From: Datisca glomerata
Taxonomy: Eukaryota > Streptophyta > Magnoliopsida > Cucurbitales > Datiscaceae
Reading direction: 5' to 3'
Assembly (NCBI GenBank): GCA_003255025.1
Contig: QANY01008042.1
Span: 248,001-312,000, forward strand
Length of the DNA: 64,000 nt
Each line of letters opens with the position of its first letter. Positions within the stretch are counted from its first letter, which is position 1. Below the pieces are notes generated by a model, which was not told the DNA's origin, searched no databases, and saw only the letters and a list, made by a program, of their open reading frames with translations. A program made the position numbers and the translations under genes. Below are positions 47,873 through 60,252 of the stretch, piece by piece.

Positions 47873-49308
47873 GAAGCTTCAACTGGGGTAGCACCTACTC
47901 GAATTGAAATATTTTACAACACGTATTTCAATGCTAAAAAAGGTTGGTAGAATGACACGGCTCATGAAAGATATGTGAGTAACCCCTCTAAAATATTCTC
48001 TGATTGATGCTATTTGTCTTGATAATGGTGTTAGTTTCAATGTGTGTGTGGGTGTTGGGGGGGCTCATCACCTTCACCTTGTATCTGAACATGCTAGATG
48101 ATTTTTGAATATTTTCTGATTCATTCTCATTGTCTTCATAATAATGTTAATTTTAATGTGTATGTGTGGGTGTGGGTGTGGGTGTGGGTGTGGGGGGGNN
48201 NNNNNNNNNNNNNNNNNNNNGGGGGGGGGGGTTATCACTTTGTATCTGAACGTGCTATATGATTTTTGAATATTTTTTGATTGATGCTCCTTGTTTTGAT
48301 AATAATAGTGTTAGTTTTAATATGTGTGTAGGTGTGGGGGAGGGGGCTTATCACATTGTCTCTGAGCGTGTTAGATAATTTTTGAATATTTTTTGATTCA
48401 TTCTCATTGTCTTCATAATAATGTTAATTTTAATGTGTATGTGTGGGTGTGGGTATGGGTGGGTGGGTGTGTGTGGGNGTATCTGAACGTGCTATATGAT
48501 TTTTGAATATTTTCTTATTGATGCTCCTTGTTTTGATAATAATAGTGTTAGTTTTAATATGTGTGTAGGTGTGGGGGGAAGGAGGCTTATCACATTGTCT
48601 CTGAGCGTGTTAGATGATTTTTTATTATTTTATGATTGATTATCCTTGTCTATAGATAAGAGTGCTAGTTTCAATGTGTGTGTGGGTGTGTGTGGGTGTG
48701 TGTGTGTGGGGGGGGGGGTATTACTTTGTATCTGAACGTGATTTTTGAATATTTTCTGATTGATGCACCTTGTCTAAAGATAATAGTGTTAGTTTTAATG
48801 TGTGTGTGGGTGTATTTGGGGGGGGGGGGGGNTGTTAGTTTCAGGGGGGGGGGGGTTATCACTTTGTATCTGAATGCGCTAGATGATTTTTGAATACTTT
48901 CTGATTGATGCTCATTGTCTAAAAATAATTGTGTTAGTTTTAATTTGGGGAGTTATCAATTTGAATCGGAATTTGCTGGTTTTTTTTCAATACTTTCTGA
49001 TTTATGAATATATTTATCTTGAATTTGGCTCATTGTGATGTTACACAGGAATGCATGTGTGCTTTACGGGATGAGGCTATCGCTGAGGATGTCACACCTC
49101 GCTCCAAAGAAGAGATAGTTGAAGAAATCTTCGGGCGAAATAAATGTCTTGGACATGGAACCCCACCCACATCTTCCAAGAAAATGAGTCAAGTTGAAAA
49201 TATATAATTAAATAAACAAATCAAGTCGATGAAGAGGAAACTACAAAGCTTACTCGTTTGGGCTCGTCAAAACGGTTTTTCACCTCCTGACGATGACTCA
49301 ACAATATA
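47873..49308 (+). pseudogene. second CACTA gene (TNP1/Transposase_24-like), two exon remnants
   Basis: Exon remnant 47873-47970 follows an AG acceptor. It reads GVAPTRIEIFYNTYFNAKKG with a stop in place of the next residue, then NDTAHERY, ending at a GTGAGT donor. A second remnant starts at 49049 after TTACACAG, with MCALRDEAIAEDVTPRSKEE and EIVEEIFGRNKCLGHGT. It then shifts frame to a coiled-coil-like KSMKRKLQSLLVWARQNGF and a stop at 49306. These are hallmark C-terminal segments of the second gene of plant CACTA elements. The intron between holds the G/T minisatellite. Confidence 0.75.
47990..48995. repeat. G/T-rich minisatellite with assembly gap inside a CACTA intron
   Basis: Units of about 120-150 bp contain TTTTTGAATATTTTCTGATT, GTGTTAGTTTTAATGTGTGT and GTGGGTG/poly-G runs, then TATCACTTTGTATCTGAACG. 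At least seven units are present. Undetermined bases lie at 48199-48220 (22 Ns), 48478 and 48832, all next to poly-G runs, so the true length of the array is unknown. Confidence 0.9.
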
Positions 49309-49699
49309 AACATGAGCTTCTGAATATTTGTTAAGCTTTGTAGCTATAACATCAAGCTTTAAATACTCTCTTTTTTATTTTTCTTTGGCTACATTTGTGA
49401 AGAAAATTCTGTAATGAATTATGATTAAGGGATTTTGTAATGAACTACTACTAATTTGTTACATTACATATATTAATGATTATATATGTATTTCTTAAAA
49501 AAATATCGGGTTTGATAAAGTTTTTTATGATATTAATTGCTATTACATGTGTATAAGAAAATTAAAAATTTCAGCATTTCTTATTTACATTCTGGTAATG
49601 TAAAATTTGGTTGCCAAAAACATTTCTCGACAAAAAAAAATGGTCACAAAAGAATTAGATATGGTTAGGTCGATGTTAAGCTACTCATCAGTGTCACTT

Positions 49700-51401
49700 A
49701 CATTTTAGGGATCTGCACTATATACGGCAACTTACATTTTGAATATAGTGCCCTCTAAGTCTGTAAGTAAGATGCCTTTAGAATTATGAAATGGCTTCAA
49801 ACCTAGTTCACATCATTTCCGTATATGGGGGTGTCCAGCTCACGTTCTTAGACCCTAGACCGGAAAGTTAGACTCGAGGGATGAGGTATGCATATTCGTA
49901 GACTATGCTCTAGAGACTAGAGGTGAGTACTTTTATAATCACAAGGATAAAAAGGTGTTTGTATCAACAAATGCCACTTTCCTTGAGCATGACCATGTGC
50001 AAAACTACAAATCTCGTAGCAAAGTAGTTCTCAAAGAATTAACGGATGATAAGATCCGACCACCATCAATTTCTATTGATAAATGGCAAACTAGATAAAC
50101 CACAGTTCCTGCAAAGAAAACCTCGATGTAACGTCGTAGTTGGAGGGTTATGAGATAACCAGTTTGCTATGAACCTAGAAGCACATGTCCTAGTGTCATA
50201 CAATGATAAGGACAATCCATTATTTTATGATAAAGCAATGGATGATCCTGAAAAGGAGAAATAGAAAGAAGCCATGAACCAGGAAATGGAATATATGTAT
50301 TTCAATTCCGTCCGAGAACTTGTAGATCCACCTGAAGATGTCAAGCCCATTGGATGCCAGTGGATCTTCAAAAAGAAAAGAGGTGCACGATAAAATCCAT
50401 TCACATCTTTTTCTTCATAGCTGCTAGTTTTGACTACGAGATATGACAAATAGAAGTCAAGACAACTTTTTCAAATAGCTCTATTGCAGAAGATATATAT
50501 ATATATGATGCAACAAAAAGGGTTTGTACAAAAGGGGCAAGATTAGAAAGTATGTAAGTTGTTTAAATCTATTTATAGATTAAAGCATGCATCTAGATCT
50601 TGGAAGAAGCATGTGTTTATAAATACATCAAAGATAAGTTAGTGGTTTTCTTAGTTCTTTATGTTGAGGATATTATACTAATTGTGAATGATGTAGAATT
50701 TTTGTCAAAGGTAAAGAAGTGGTTAGCTGAGAAGTTCCAAATAAAAGATTTGAGAGATGCTGGCTATATTCTAGGCATCCAAATCCTAAGGGATAGAAAG
50801 AACAATATCTTAGCATTTTCTCAAGCATCTTATATTAATAAGGTGCTGGAGAGATTCTCTATAGAGAATTTCAAGAAAGGTCAAGTACCGACCAGACATG
50901 GGATTGTCCTCTCTAAGGAACAATGTCCTAAAACACATCAGGAGGAAGATGTTATTAGAAAGGTTTCCTATGCTTCAGCAGTAGGAAGTCTCATGTATGT
51001 TATGTTGTGTACGAGATCAGACATTTGTTATGCAGTGGAATTGTCAGTCGTTATCAATCGAATCCAGGTTTTGAACACTAGAATGCAATAAATCACATTC
51101 TCAAGTATCTTAAGAGAATGATAAGCTATATGCTTGTTTATTCAAGTGGAGACCTCAATCGAACCTGATATACTGATTTGGAATCTGATAAGGATAGTTG
51201 AAAAGGTCATACACCAAGGTGATCTAATTGTTACGAAGATAACATTGGATCAGAATCTGGCTCTGACTGTTATGGAGATAACGTGGGATCAGAACCTGAC
51301 TGACCCATTTACCGAGACACTTTCTGCGAAGATGTTTGAGGGTCATGTGCGAAACATGAGATTGAGTGAAATGCCACATTTGCTTTAGGGCAAGTGTGAG
51401 T
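49700..51401 (+). pseudogene. Ty1/copia pol remnant, plus strand
   Basis: It starts inside the integrase C-terminal region (HHFRIWGCPAHVLRP at about 49810, then KVFVSTNATFLEHDHV at about 49950). After many stops and a deleted stretch it reaches reverse transcriptase in 50600-51091. There the usual YVDD is YVEDI, followed by KDLRDAGYILGIQILRDRKN and VSYASAVGSLMYVMLCTRSD. RNase H is mostly lost; its end survives as DPFTETLSAKMFEGHV at about 51300-51350. The 5' LTR and gag are missing, apparently cut off by the CACTA copy. Confidence 0.85.
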
Positions 51402-53080
51402 TGTTGAGAGTTATGCCCCCAAAGCATAATATTGATATTTTGATATGAAATTTAACGAGGATTACATTTTTCTTATAATTGTTCTTTTAAATTATTGTTG
51501 GATAATTTATATAAATATATGATAATTTCATATTCATTAATGAGACTATGAACTTGTATTAGTACGAGCTGATTACATAGATAATGAATAAAATTGTCAG
51601 CAACATATTAAAGTATGAAATCTTTAATAAATGGTCGCTAGTACGATTCACTAAGCATTATGAATGCGTGTAATCTAGATCTGGATCATTGACGTGGATA
51701 GAAATATTAGTGAATGTACTTTATATAATGAAATTACACATGACTGGACCGATGTGAATTAATAACTTTATCAACGTGACATTTATCATAAAGATTTAAT
51801 ACACATAAATTCGATGATCATATGTAGATCACTATGAATCATGAGTAGTCATGAACTCCTATACATGTTTACTGGATATTTTGATTCACTCGTTAAAGTT
51901 TGTTTGTAAAACATGTTAGTGACTTATGTCTTGGAGATTCAGTGATATGGATGGCTGAGAACATGATCTTACACGATTTGGAATCCAAGCTTTCCTAACG
52001 GATCATATATTGGTCCCTTTAAGTGTAAATTTTGGAACTGAATTGTTATTGAGCTCAAATTTATAATAAAATTGTAAATTATTCATTCACTAGTGGATTA
52101 ATGGTACTTAAGGATCAAGAAGTAATTATAAGGGTAAAACGTAATTTTGACAAATTTTAATTTACGAACCAATAATTGGAGGACATAACTACATGAATTG
52201 ATTATATCAGTGGACTACATGATAATAGTCTATAAATACATTTTATAATCACTAAGAGTTTAATTTCATATTATAGTGGAGTAATAATGGAATTAATAAA
52301 ATAATATTATTTATAATCTGGTTTATTGGAGCTTAGAATTTTAGGTCTATGATCCTCTAAGGAATTTTTATTCTGTGGCAAGAACATAATTATGAGATGA
52401 TTATGTGTGATTAATTAATTAAATTATACATATATAAAAAATTATCGATTATTTTTTTAATTATCGATAAGTGAGATAAAATATCTAATTTATGAAATTA
52501 GATAATTAAATTATTATTAGATAATAATTTGGATCAACTAAATAATTATTTGTCAAATAACAAATAATTTAGTTTATAGGGGTAATGAGATATGTTAATA
52601 TTGAATTAACTGATATTTAGATATTTATCTGATTAAAATAAATATTTAATTTACAACAATTGTCATGTGTCGATTTACTGATTGAGTATCATTAATTAAC
52701 ATGAAATATTATAGTGATATTATAATAGTGATGATGCAACACTGTAATATCACATGACACTACAGTAATATCGTGAGGCTTTAACTAAAAGATGATCAAT
52801 TGATACACAAAATCTTATTAAGGCTTTGCCTAATTAAATAGGAAATCCAATGCCCCATGCAACCACTTATATGGCAACGGCGCTATTACAAGTTAAAGAA
52901 TATTAAACACAATAAAAAAATAGATCACCCACAAATAGTTAGTTCTAGTTGGCAAGCTAGGTGATATATTTCTTAAATCAGGTTGAAATCAGTGAAGAGC
53001 ACTCGGAGAATTCAATAAATCCACCGGAGCTCAAAATTTGTGAAAAACACTAGTTTAATAACTCTTAATTGCACTGTTGA
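51402..53080 (+). repeat. 3' LTR of the plus-strand copia element (right end uncertain)
   Basis: A purine tract (GGGCAAGTGTGAGT) precedes TGTTGAGAGTTATGCCCCC at 51402, a typical copia LTR start. The LTR-like AT-rich sequence continues for about 1.7 kb. The exact end was not identified, because the 5' LTR is absent and no comparison is possible. Confidence 0.55.
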
Positions 53081-53794
53081 TATTGGTAATTGTGCTATTA
53101 AAATTGATAGGTGATTGACTAGTTGAGATGCGCGTAAATTAATCTAGATAACTTGATGGTTAAATTTTAAAAAAATCATCTTTAGGTGCCAATGAATACT
53201 TGGATTCTGTCATTCGTTTGGATAGTGACATGGCAGCATCTTTAAGGTAATTTAAGACACTTAACTAAGGAGCCAATGGCTGGCTTCCATGTCATATATT
53301 ATGTGGCACAGCTTCGTCACTTTCATATGCTTGATTAGCCAATCGTTAGCTGCTGTGTGGCATGCGCAGCTGATGTAGAAGCTAGCATCTCCAGCTATCT
53401 TTCAAATTTTTAATAAATAGCTAGTATTTTGTTTTCTCTGTCTCGTTATTTGGTCTCTATTTGGTCACCAGTCGAATAGAACGCTAGCTAAACCGAAAAC
53501 GAATCTTGTTGCTCTAGAATGAGATGGGTTGGCACACCGTAAGCTCGTTGATTGAGTCGTAGTATCTCGGTATAAGTAGAATTTGTAATTGTGACAGAAA
53601 AATATTGACGCCTTAGAAGTACAAATTTTTATGCAAACTAAAGGAGAGTATATACAAAGGTATGAGAGATAAAAAACACATGGGTTGGAGTCCACTACGA
53701 TTAAGGATTTTAGAGGAGACTCAATTCTTATTTTATAATAAGAGATTCATAAAATCCTAGTCAAGGGCTCTAAACAATGTACCAACTGTGTAAG
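53081..53794. other. non-coding stretch, no gene recognised
   Basis: No gene or RNA was recognised here. The 76-codon minus-strand frame at 53695-53465 has no recognisable content. Confidence 0.4.
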
Positions 53795-54365
53795 ACCCAA
53801 GTCACTATGATGATCGAGGACCCACTTATGACTGAGGTCACCATGATGACCGAGAGCTCATCTATGATCGAGATCACTATGAAGACCAAGGGTTCACTCA
53901 TAGCTAGGGGTGTTCAAAATTGTCCTGAATCGAACCATATCGAACCGAACGAAAAATGACCGGTTCAGTCGGTTCTTTATATGCATTCGGTTCGGGAAAA
54001 TGAGAGAATCGAAGTTTCGGTTTAGTTCAGAATTTTGGTGGTTTTCGAACCGAACCGAACTGAAACATTAAATTTATATTATTTTTTAAAATATATAATT
54101 TCTTAGGAAACCGAACCGAACCGAAATAAAACTTTAATTATATATATATATATTTTTTCAATAATATCATTTAAAAATTATTTAAAAAATTACTTTAATT
54201 AATAATACTTCCGAACCGAATAGAACGAAACTCACGGTTCCGTTTGGTTCAATTTTTCACCAAAAAACTGACCGAACCGAATCGTAAACACCCCTACTCG
54301 TAGCCGAGGTCATCATGATAACCGATGGCTCACCCATAGCCGAGGACACCATAATGACCGAGGGC
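53795..54365. repeat. about 36-bp minisatellite interrupted by a MITE
   Basis: Units like GAGGGCTCACCCATAGCCGA followed by GGTCACCATGATGACC occur on both sides of the MITE (53795-53904 and 54297-54365). The right edge of the array joins the truncated copia RNase H end. Confidence 0.8.
53905..54296. mobile_element. hAT-type MITE of the GGTTCGG family, copy 5
   Basis: 392 bp. Terminal inverted repeats TAGGGGTGTT...AACACCCCTA, many CCGAACCGAA blocks and an AT-rich centre. Target duplication CTCATAGC (53897-53904) / CTCGTAGC (54297-54304) with one difference. The insertion target is the surrounding minisatellite. Confidence 0.88.
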
Positions 54366-57300
54366 TCATCCCCTCTGACATAACAGAGACACGATCTCAA
54401 CATCTCTAATGCAGCAACTCAATGGTTCCATTCTTAGCGAGCTCCTTAAGAAATGGAAACGTACATCAATATGTTTGCATCTCCTATGCATATCAAGATT
54501 CTTTGACAATTTGATGGTGGAGTTGTTGTCACACATGACTATGGTGCCCTTCTTTTGTGTATGACCCAGCTGCTCCAGGACACTTCTCAGCCACACTACT
54601 TGACTTGCACACCCAGCTGCTGCTACAAATTCTGCCTTTGTGGTTGATAATGTGACAATTGGCTGTTTCTTTGAAAGCCAAGATATTGCTCCAGAACTCA
54701 ACATAAAAATATATCCGGAAGTGCTTTTTTTATCATCTAAATCACCAGCATAATCACTATCTGTGCAGGCAATTAAGTCATCTAAACTCCTTTTCTTGTA
54801 CATGATTCCATAATCAAAGGTACCCTTCAAGTACCTTAATATCCTTGTAGCATCTTGTAAATGAATCTTTGTGGGCTTAGCAATGAACCTGTTAATCAAA
54901 CTCACAGTGTACATTACGTCTGGACGAGTTGCAGTAAGATATATGAGGGCTCCCCACAATTTGCTTGTAATATGACTCATTAATTGCAACTCCACCTTCA
55001 TCCTTGCTCAGCTTGCAACCTAGAACAATTAGAGTGCTGACTGCATGACTATCCAACATTCCAAATTTATTCAAAACCCCATGCGCATGTTTCTTTTGAC
55101 ATATGAAGATACCATTGGGCTGTTGAGATACTTCAATGCCGAGAAAGAACTTCACTTTTCCCAAATCAGTCATTTCAAAAACTTGCATCATTGAACTGTT
55201 GAAATTACTCATCATCTCATCATCATCACCGTATAGATTAGATCATCAACATAAACACTTACAATAAGAATTTTACCTTCTTTACTTCCTTTTATGAAAA
55301 TAGTCTACTTATTTGGACATCTTTCGAAACCCTCATTGACAAAATAAGATTTGATGAGGCTGAACCAAGCTCGTGGAGCTTGCTTTAAGCCGTATAAAGC
55401 CTTGTGTAACTTGTAGACCTTGTCCTCACTTCCCTTGACCTTATAACCTCTTGGCTGCTTAACATACACATCTTCATCTAGTTCAACATGGAAGAAAGCT
55501 GATTTCACATCTAATTGAAATATTTTCCAGTTTCTTTGAGCCGCAAGAGCCACCACCATTCTTACTGTCTCCATTCTTGCTACTGGAGCGTAGACCTCGG
55601 TGTAATTTATTCCATGTTTTTATGTGTACCCCTTGGCCACCAAGCGTGCTTTATGTTTCTCAATCCCCCCATGCTCATTGTACTTGGTTTTATAAATGCA
55701 TTTCACCCAAACTTTCTTGGCTCCAAACAGCAATGTAACCAACATCCATGTCTTGTTTTTCTGTATGGACTCAATTTCATTGTACATGGCCAATCTCCAA
55801 CTTACTTTCCTTACTGCTTCTTCATAGTACAATGGATCACTTGACACCATTATTGTTGTGTTACTCTTATCTTCAGATAACTCGAGGCCCTCCCCACTAA
55901 CATAATTCATCATCCATGCATAATGATTTCCCACTCTCTTACCAATACTACTTCCACTATCTTCACTATCCCCATTGTTTGGAGATTCATTTCCTCCATC
56001 GTCACTCCCAATCCCACCTATATCTTCACCAATATTTTCAACCCCATCACTATTTTCATCTCTCTCACCATTGTTCTTCGTAGCTCACATCTTATTCCCA
56101 TTGTCTATCCTCTTCAAATTTCACATCCCCACTCACCACTACCCTTTTAGTAATAGGATTATATAGTCTACATCCTTCAGATTCCTCACTAACACCCAAA
56201 AATATACAAATAGAACTTCTACTGTCAAGTTTAGTTCTTTGTACCTTTGGCACATCAACATGTGCTATGCAACCAAAGACCCAAAAATGATGAACTAAAG
56301 GCATTGTGCCGCTCCATGCTTCTTCATGTGTAATGTTTTTAACTGCCAAGGTTGGACATCTGTTCAACACATAATTGCTCTAATTTACTGCCTCTTCCCA
56401 AAATGGTTTTGGAAATCTCTTCCCTGAGAGCATTGCACGAACCATGTTCATTACAGTGTTCTTCCATTCAGCCACGCCGTTTTGTTGAAGTGTGTAGGCA
56501 GTTGTCAGCTGCCTTTTAATGCCATTCTCCATGCAGAAGTTGTTGAATTCAACGAAGGTGAACTCGCCTCCCCTATCTGTACGGAGGCACATGGTGGGAA
56601 AACTTGTCTCATTCTCCACCACTTTCTTAAAACACTTGAAATGATTCAATGCTTCTAACTTCTCACTTAGAAAATAAATCCATGATTTTCTACTGTAGTC
56701 ATCTATAATACACAAAAAGTATCGTTTGTTACTGTTGGACATGGGAGTGGTTGGTCCGCAGATGTCTACATGAATGAGACCTAATTTTTGACCTGCTCTC
56801 CAAGAACTTTTCGTGGGTATAGGATCACGGTGATGCTTGCCAACAATGCAATCTTCACGTAATTCATCTAAGGCAGTGAAATTAGGAAGGCCATGAACCA
56901 TTTTCTTGCTCTGTAAGGTTCTCAACACCTTGTAGCTTAAGTGTCCATATCTCTGATGCCACGTTGAGATAGATTCTCCGAGCTTGTGTGAAGACAATCT
57001 TCATGTTGTTGCTGGGACTTCACTTGGGATTGGGCAAACAAGATGAACATCCTATTTGTGCTCATGTTGGTCTCAATAATCAAGCCCTTATAAGGATGAA
57101 AGATCTTACATACTCCTCCCTTAATTAGAATTGCCAAGCCTCTCTCTTGAAGCTGCCATATGCTCAGGATATTATTTTTTAACTCTGAAACATAGTAAAC
57201 TTCAGCAATAATATGTTTAACACCATCAATAAGAAGCTTTACATCACCATTTCCCTTCACCTCCATTCTGGTGTTGTTTCCGAGCTTGAATGAATGCTTA

Positions 57301-58262
57301 AAACTCTCATCGAGCCTTGAGAACATGGCTCGATCCCCACACACGTGATTGGAGCACCTCGAGTCAAGAAACCAAGCATCTTGTCTTTTGGCCTCATGGA
57401 ACTCTACATAAGACATCAATAACATCTCATCCTCTTCGTCCAACTTAGCATAGTTTGCATCCTTATTCAAATCTGGACATTCATATTGAAAGTGCTTGGG
57501 TTTATGGTATTTGAAGCACTTCACCGTGGCCTTTGTAAAATCTTGTCAGCCTCTGCCTCTTCCTCTACCCCTAAAGCTGTTTCTTCCTCGACCTCTGTTG
57601 CCACTATACCTCTCTTCATATGTAACTTTAAGAGCTTGCTCATCATTGCTTTGTCTATTGAACTTCTGCTCATATGCCATCAGTGAACTCTGTAATTCAT
57701 CTATAGACATGGCATCAATATCTTTGGACTCTTCAATTACACAAACAACATAATTGAACTTATATGTTAAAGACCTCAAAATCTTTTCAGCCATAGTCAC
57801 ATCTGTCATCGCATCTCCATACACACACATCTTATTTTCCACTGCCATAACCCTAGAAAAGTAAATAGTAATAGTTTCTCCTGATTTCATCTCTAGGGTT
57901 TCAAAGTCTCTGCAGAGACCTTGAAGAGTCGACCTCTTCACTCTTGTGTTCCCTTCGTTACTTTTTTTCATAGCATCCCAAATGTCCTTCGCAATGTCTT
58001 TCTTCAGGATGGTTTCCACGATTAACCTATCTGTTGCTTGGAATAGATAATTCTTGACAATTAAATCCTTTAGCTGCAATGCCTCATAACTCGCCTGCTA
58101 CGCCTCCGTCAGTACTGTTGCTGGTGGTCGCACACACCTTGTTTCCATAAGATCCCAATATTGTTTGCATCTCAAGAAGTTCTCCATCATCATAGGCCAA
58201 TGGTCATAATGACCTCTGAAGATTGGGATTACGGGCTGTTCAACTTTCACTTCGTCTGACAT
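54366..58262 (-). pseudogene. Ty1/copia gag-pol, nearly full length but broken
   Basis: It starts MSDEVKVEQPVIPIFRGHYD at 58262. Gag follows (58079-57546, ending in an RGRGRN-rich tail), then a zinc knuckle in which the usual first cysteine pair reads CFKYHKPKHFQYEC (57522-57480). Next is a protease-like segment whose DSGCSNH-type site reads DSRCSNH. GAG-pre-integrase and integrase follow, with HVDICGP, LRTDRGGEF and QQNGVAEWKN (56997-56380). Reverse transcriptase shows FQLDVKSAFFHVELDEDVYV (55574-55305) and YVDD at about 55240. RNase H includes YLKGTFDYGIMY and CTDSDYAGDLDDKKSTSGY (55001-54366). Stops or frame changes occur at about 58099, 57545, 56940, 56375, 55620 and 55300. The 3' end is cut inside RNase H by the minisatellite. 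Confidence 0.92.
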
Positions 58263-58337
58263 CTCTCTCTGTTTTGGTGGTCACTCAAAGTTGCTGCTTT
58301 TTGTCTCTTAAGCCTAGTAGGGGTTCTGATACCAGAA

Positions 58338-58669
58338 TGTTGGGAAGGTCTCAATAATAAAACAACAAACTCAATAATATTCTGGATGAATGACTTCTTT
58401 CTCATTGAACCAACTTGGCTATATATATAGCCTTACAATACATAACAAAAAAATGAAATAAAGAGCACGTTTAGCTTAACATTAGCCAATGTGGTTAGTG
58501 TAGAAGACCACTAACAGACCCAACTAATCATAAAGATTAGGGATTTATTTAACAGAATCAAAGACTAGATAAATAAACTAATTGGACTCTTAAAATTATG
58601 CAACAATTATCCTTTCATGTATGACACGCAGTAATTCAATTTGTCCATGGATTTTGAACATCTACATCA
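58338..58669 (-). repeat. 5' LTR and primer site of the minus-strand copia element
   Basis: The LTR reads TGATGTAGATG (58669) to CCCAACA (58338) on the minus strand, 332 bp. It is followed by TTC and TGGTATCAGAACC, a tRNA-Met primer site at about 58323-58334. No matching 3' LTR was found at the left, in keeping with the truncation at 54366. Confidence 0.75.
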
Positions 58670-58679
58670 GGTAAAATTA

Positions 58680-59171
58680 AAAAAAAAAGAATTCAGTACA
58701 TACCTCTAGACCACTAAACTTTCTATTATATGATACAATGTACTTTAAAATATAGTTTTTTAAAACTAAGTGTCTGTGCTTGCATAAATACAAGAAATTA
58801 AATATGATAAAGGTTAATGATTATTTCTGACATGCGTATCTCTTCAATCAATCAATTCTCTTAAAACTAATATGCAATTCTTCATTAATAGGAGTAATTC
58901 CGAGACATATTTCTCTATTTTTTTAATTTATTCAGTCCTATATGTTTACTTCGAGATCCAATTGTTTTAGCCAGCACAATGACGTACGTGCAACACACAA
59001 AACTTAAAAACTTGATTATTATGTGCCAAATTTCAATGAAAAATGATATTTAAATTTTTAGGAAATATAGAAATACATATTTCCGCTTATCAAAGTTTCT
59101 CTAACCCTAACCCTAACCCTTTAATACAGGTTTCCCCCAATTGTTTTTTTTTTGTGGGAATAAAAGAATCA
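58680..59171. other. upstream region of the right F-box pseudogene with telomere-type repeats
   Basis: Non-coding. CTAACCCTAACCCTAACCCT at 59100-59119 is three telomere-type units, about 55 bases before the ATG. The left F-box relic has a shorter CCCTAACCCTAG at the equivalent place. Confidence 0.55.
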
Positions 59172-59319
59172 ATGGCAGCAAGCTTATACGATGTTCCTGA
59201 ATAAAAGAAATAGTGATGGACATCTTTGTCAATAAAACTGTGGTCAATGAAGTCTCTTGCAAGATTCATATCTTTGTCAAGATCATGGTCGTCCATTATC
59301 TTAAGCCCTGAGTTTTCTA
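59172..59319 (+). pseudogene. 5' part of an F-box gene, split by a copia insertion
   Basis: MAASLYDVPE from ATG 59172, then the F-box in shifted frames: EIVMDIFVN, then MKSLARFISLSRSWSSII. At least two small insertions (TAAA near 59200 and AA near 59232) break the frame. The reading continues across the TTCTA target site into 63373, where the rest of the gene lies. The copia element at 59320-63367 separates the halves. Confidence 0.75.
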
Positions 59320-59845
59320 TGTAGGGATTAAAATTAAACATAATAAGCATTGCTATATAACACAAATAATCGGATTTACATATTTCTATGAAATTCTTCG
59401 AACTCTAGTCTTAGATACATATATCATTTTGATTTCTATGATAAATAGATTCATATAACTCGATTGCGGTAGACTTACCTGGTTCCATGGATAATTAGGT
59501 CACAAACTGGAGGATCAAATCTTCTAAATTGACACAAGTCTTTGAGTTCTTCTCCAAGATTCTCTCTTGAAGGAATATAGATAACTACTCTAAGAAAACA
59601 AGGTTCTCTTACTTGTGTAATTTGAGGACCATAACCCTTATTAATAAATATTGATATTTTTAATTTGGTCATTCAACAAATTAAAATATTATTTCTGCTA
59701 TCTACATATTAATTCTATGATAATTATACCCTTAAGCCTTAAAACTTTAATTTCTTAATTAGATCATTTTAATTAGACTTATTCAAAAATAACACATACA
59801 CATTTAATTTAACATGTGTGACCCCACATGTTGAATTTTTCAACA
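59320..59845 (-). repeat. 3' LTR of the TTCTA-flanked copia element (526 bp)
   Basis: It is clearly similar along its whole length to 62890-63367 (for example CTCGATTGCGGTAGACTTAC against CTCGATTGCGAAAGATTTAT). It is 48 bp longer because of several small indels. Confidence 0.92.
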
Positions 59846-60252
59846 ATCTCCCAGTGTGCTGCATATATATCTTTGTAAATGTGTTTAACTTTATGAGCTT
59901 CCAAAATTTGCTATCTTAACCATAAGGGATATCCGAAACAATCTTGTCCACTGATTAAATAGATATAGGATCAAAGCGGTATTTGCTACTTTTATTGTAA
60001 CTAAACCCATCAATGGTTGCATATACCAATATAATCAAACGACATAGATCAATATGCATGCGTAGCATGAAAATTATATGTAATGTGATCTATACATGTC
60101 TATTTCTAACTGGTCCTATTTTACATTAGTGAGGTCAACACTAATATAATGTCATAGAGTGGAGTGAACTGAATAACTTTATTTCCTGATCAGAAAATAC
60201 CAAATACATAAATTTTCAAAAAATGCAACATAAAGCCATAAACAAACTCCTA

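Larger units (their letters stand above)
43935..49690 (+). mobile_element. CACTA (En/Spm) DNA transposon, degraded
   Basis: The left end TATTACAAGAAAAACATCTT matches the plant CACTA terminus CACTACAAGAAAAA with two changes. It is followed by subterminal TTGGTGACCAAC, TTGGTCGACAAAAG and TTTTGCCGACTAA motifs (43990-44190). Similar motifs (TTGGTTGCCAAAAACA, CTCGACAAAA, TGGTCACAAAAG) mark the right end near 49600-49660, but no intact TAGTG terminus is seen. It contains relics of the two usual genes, a TNP2-type transposase and a TNP1/Transposase_24-type protein. Confidence 0.7.
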
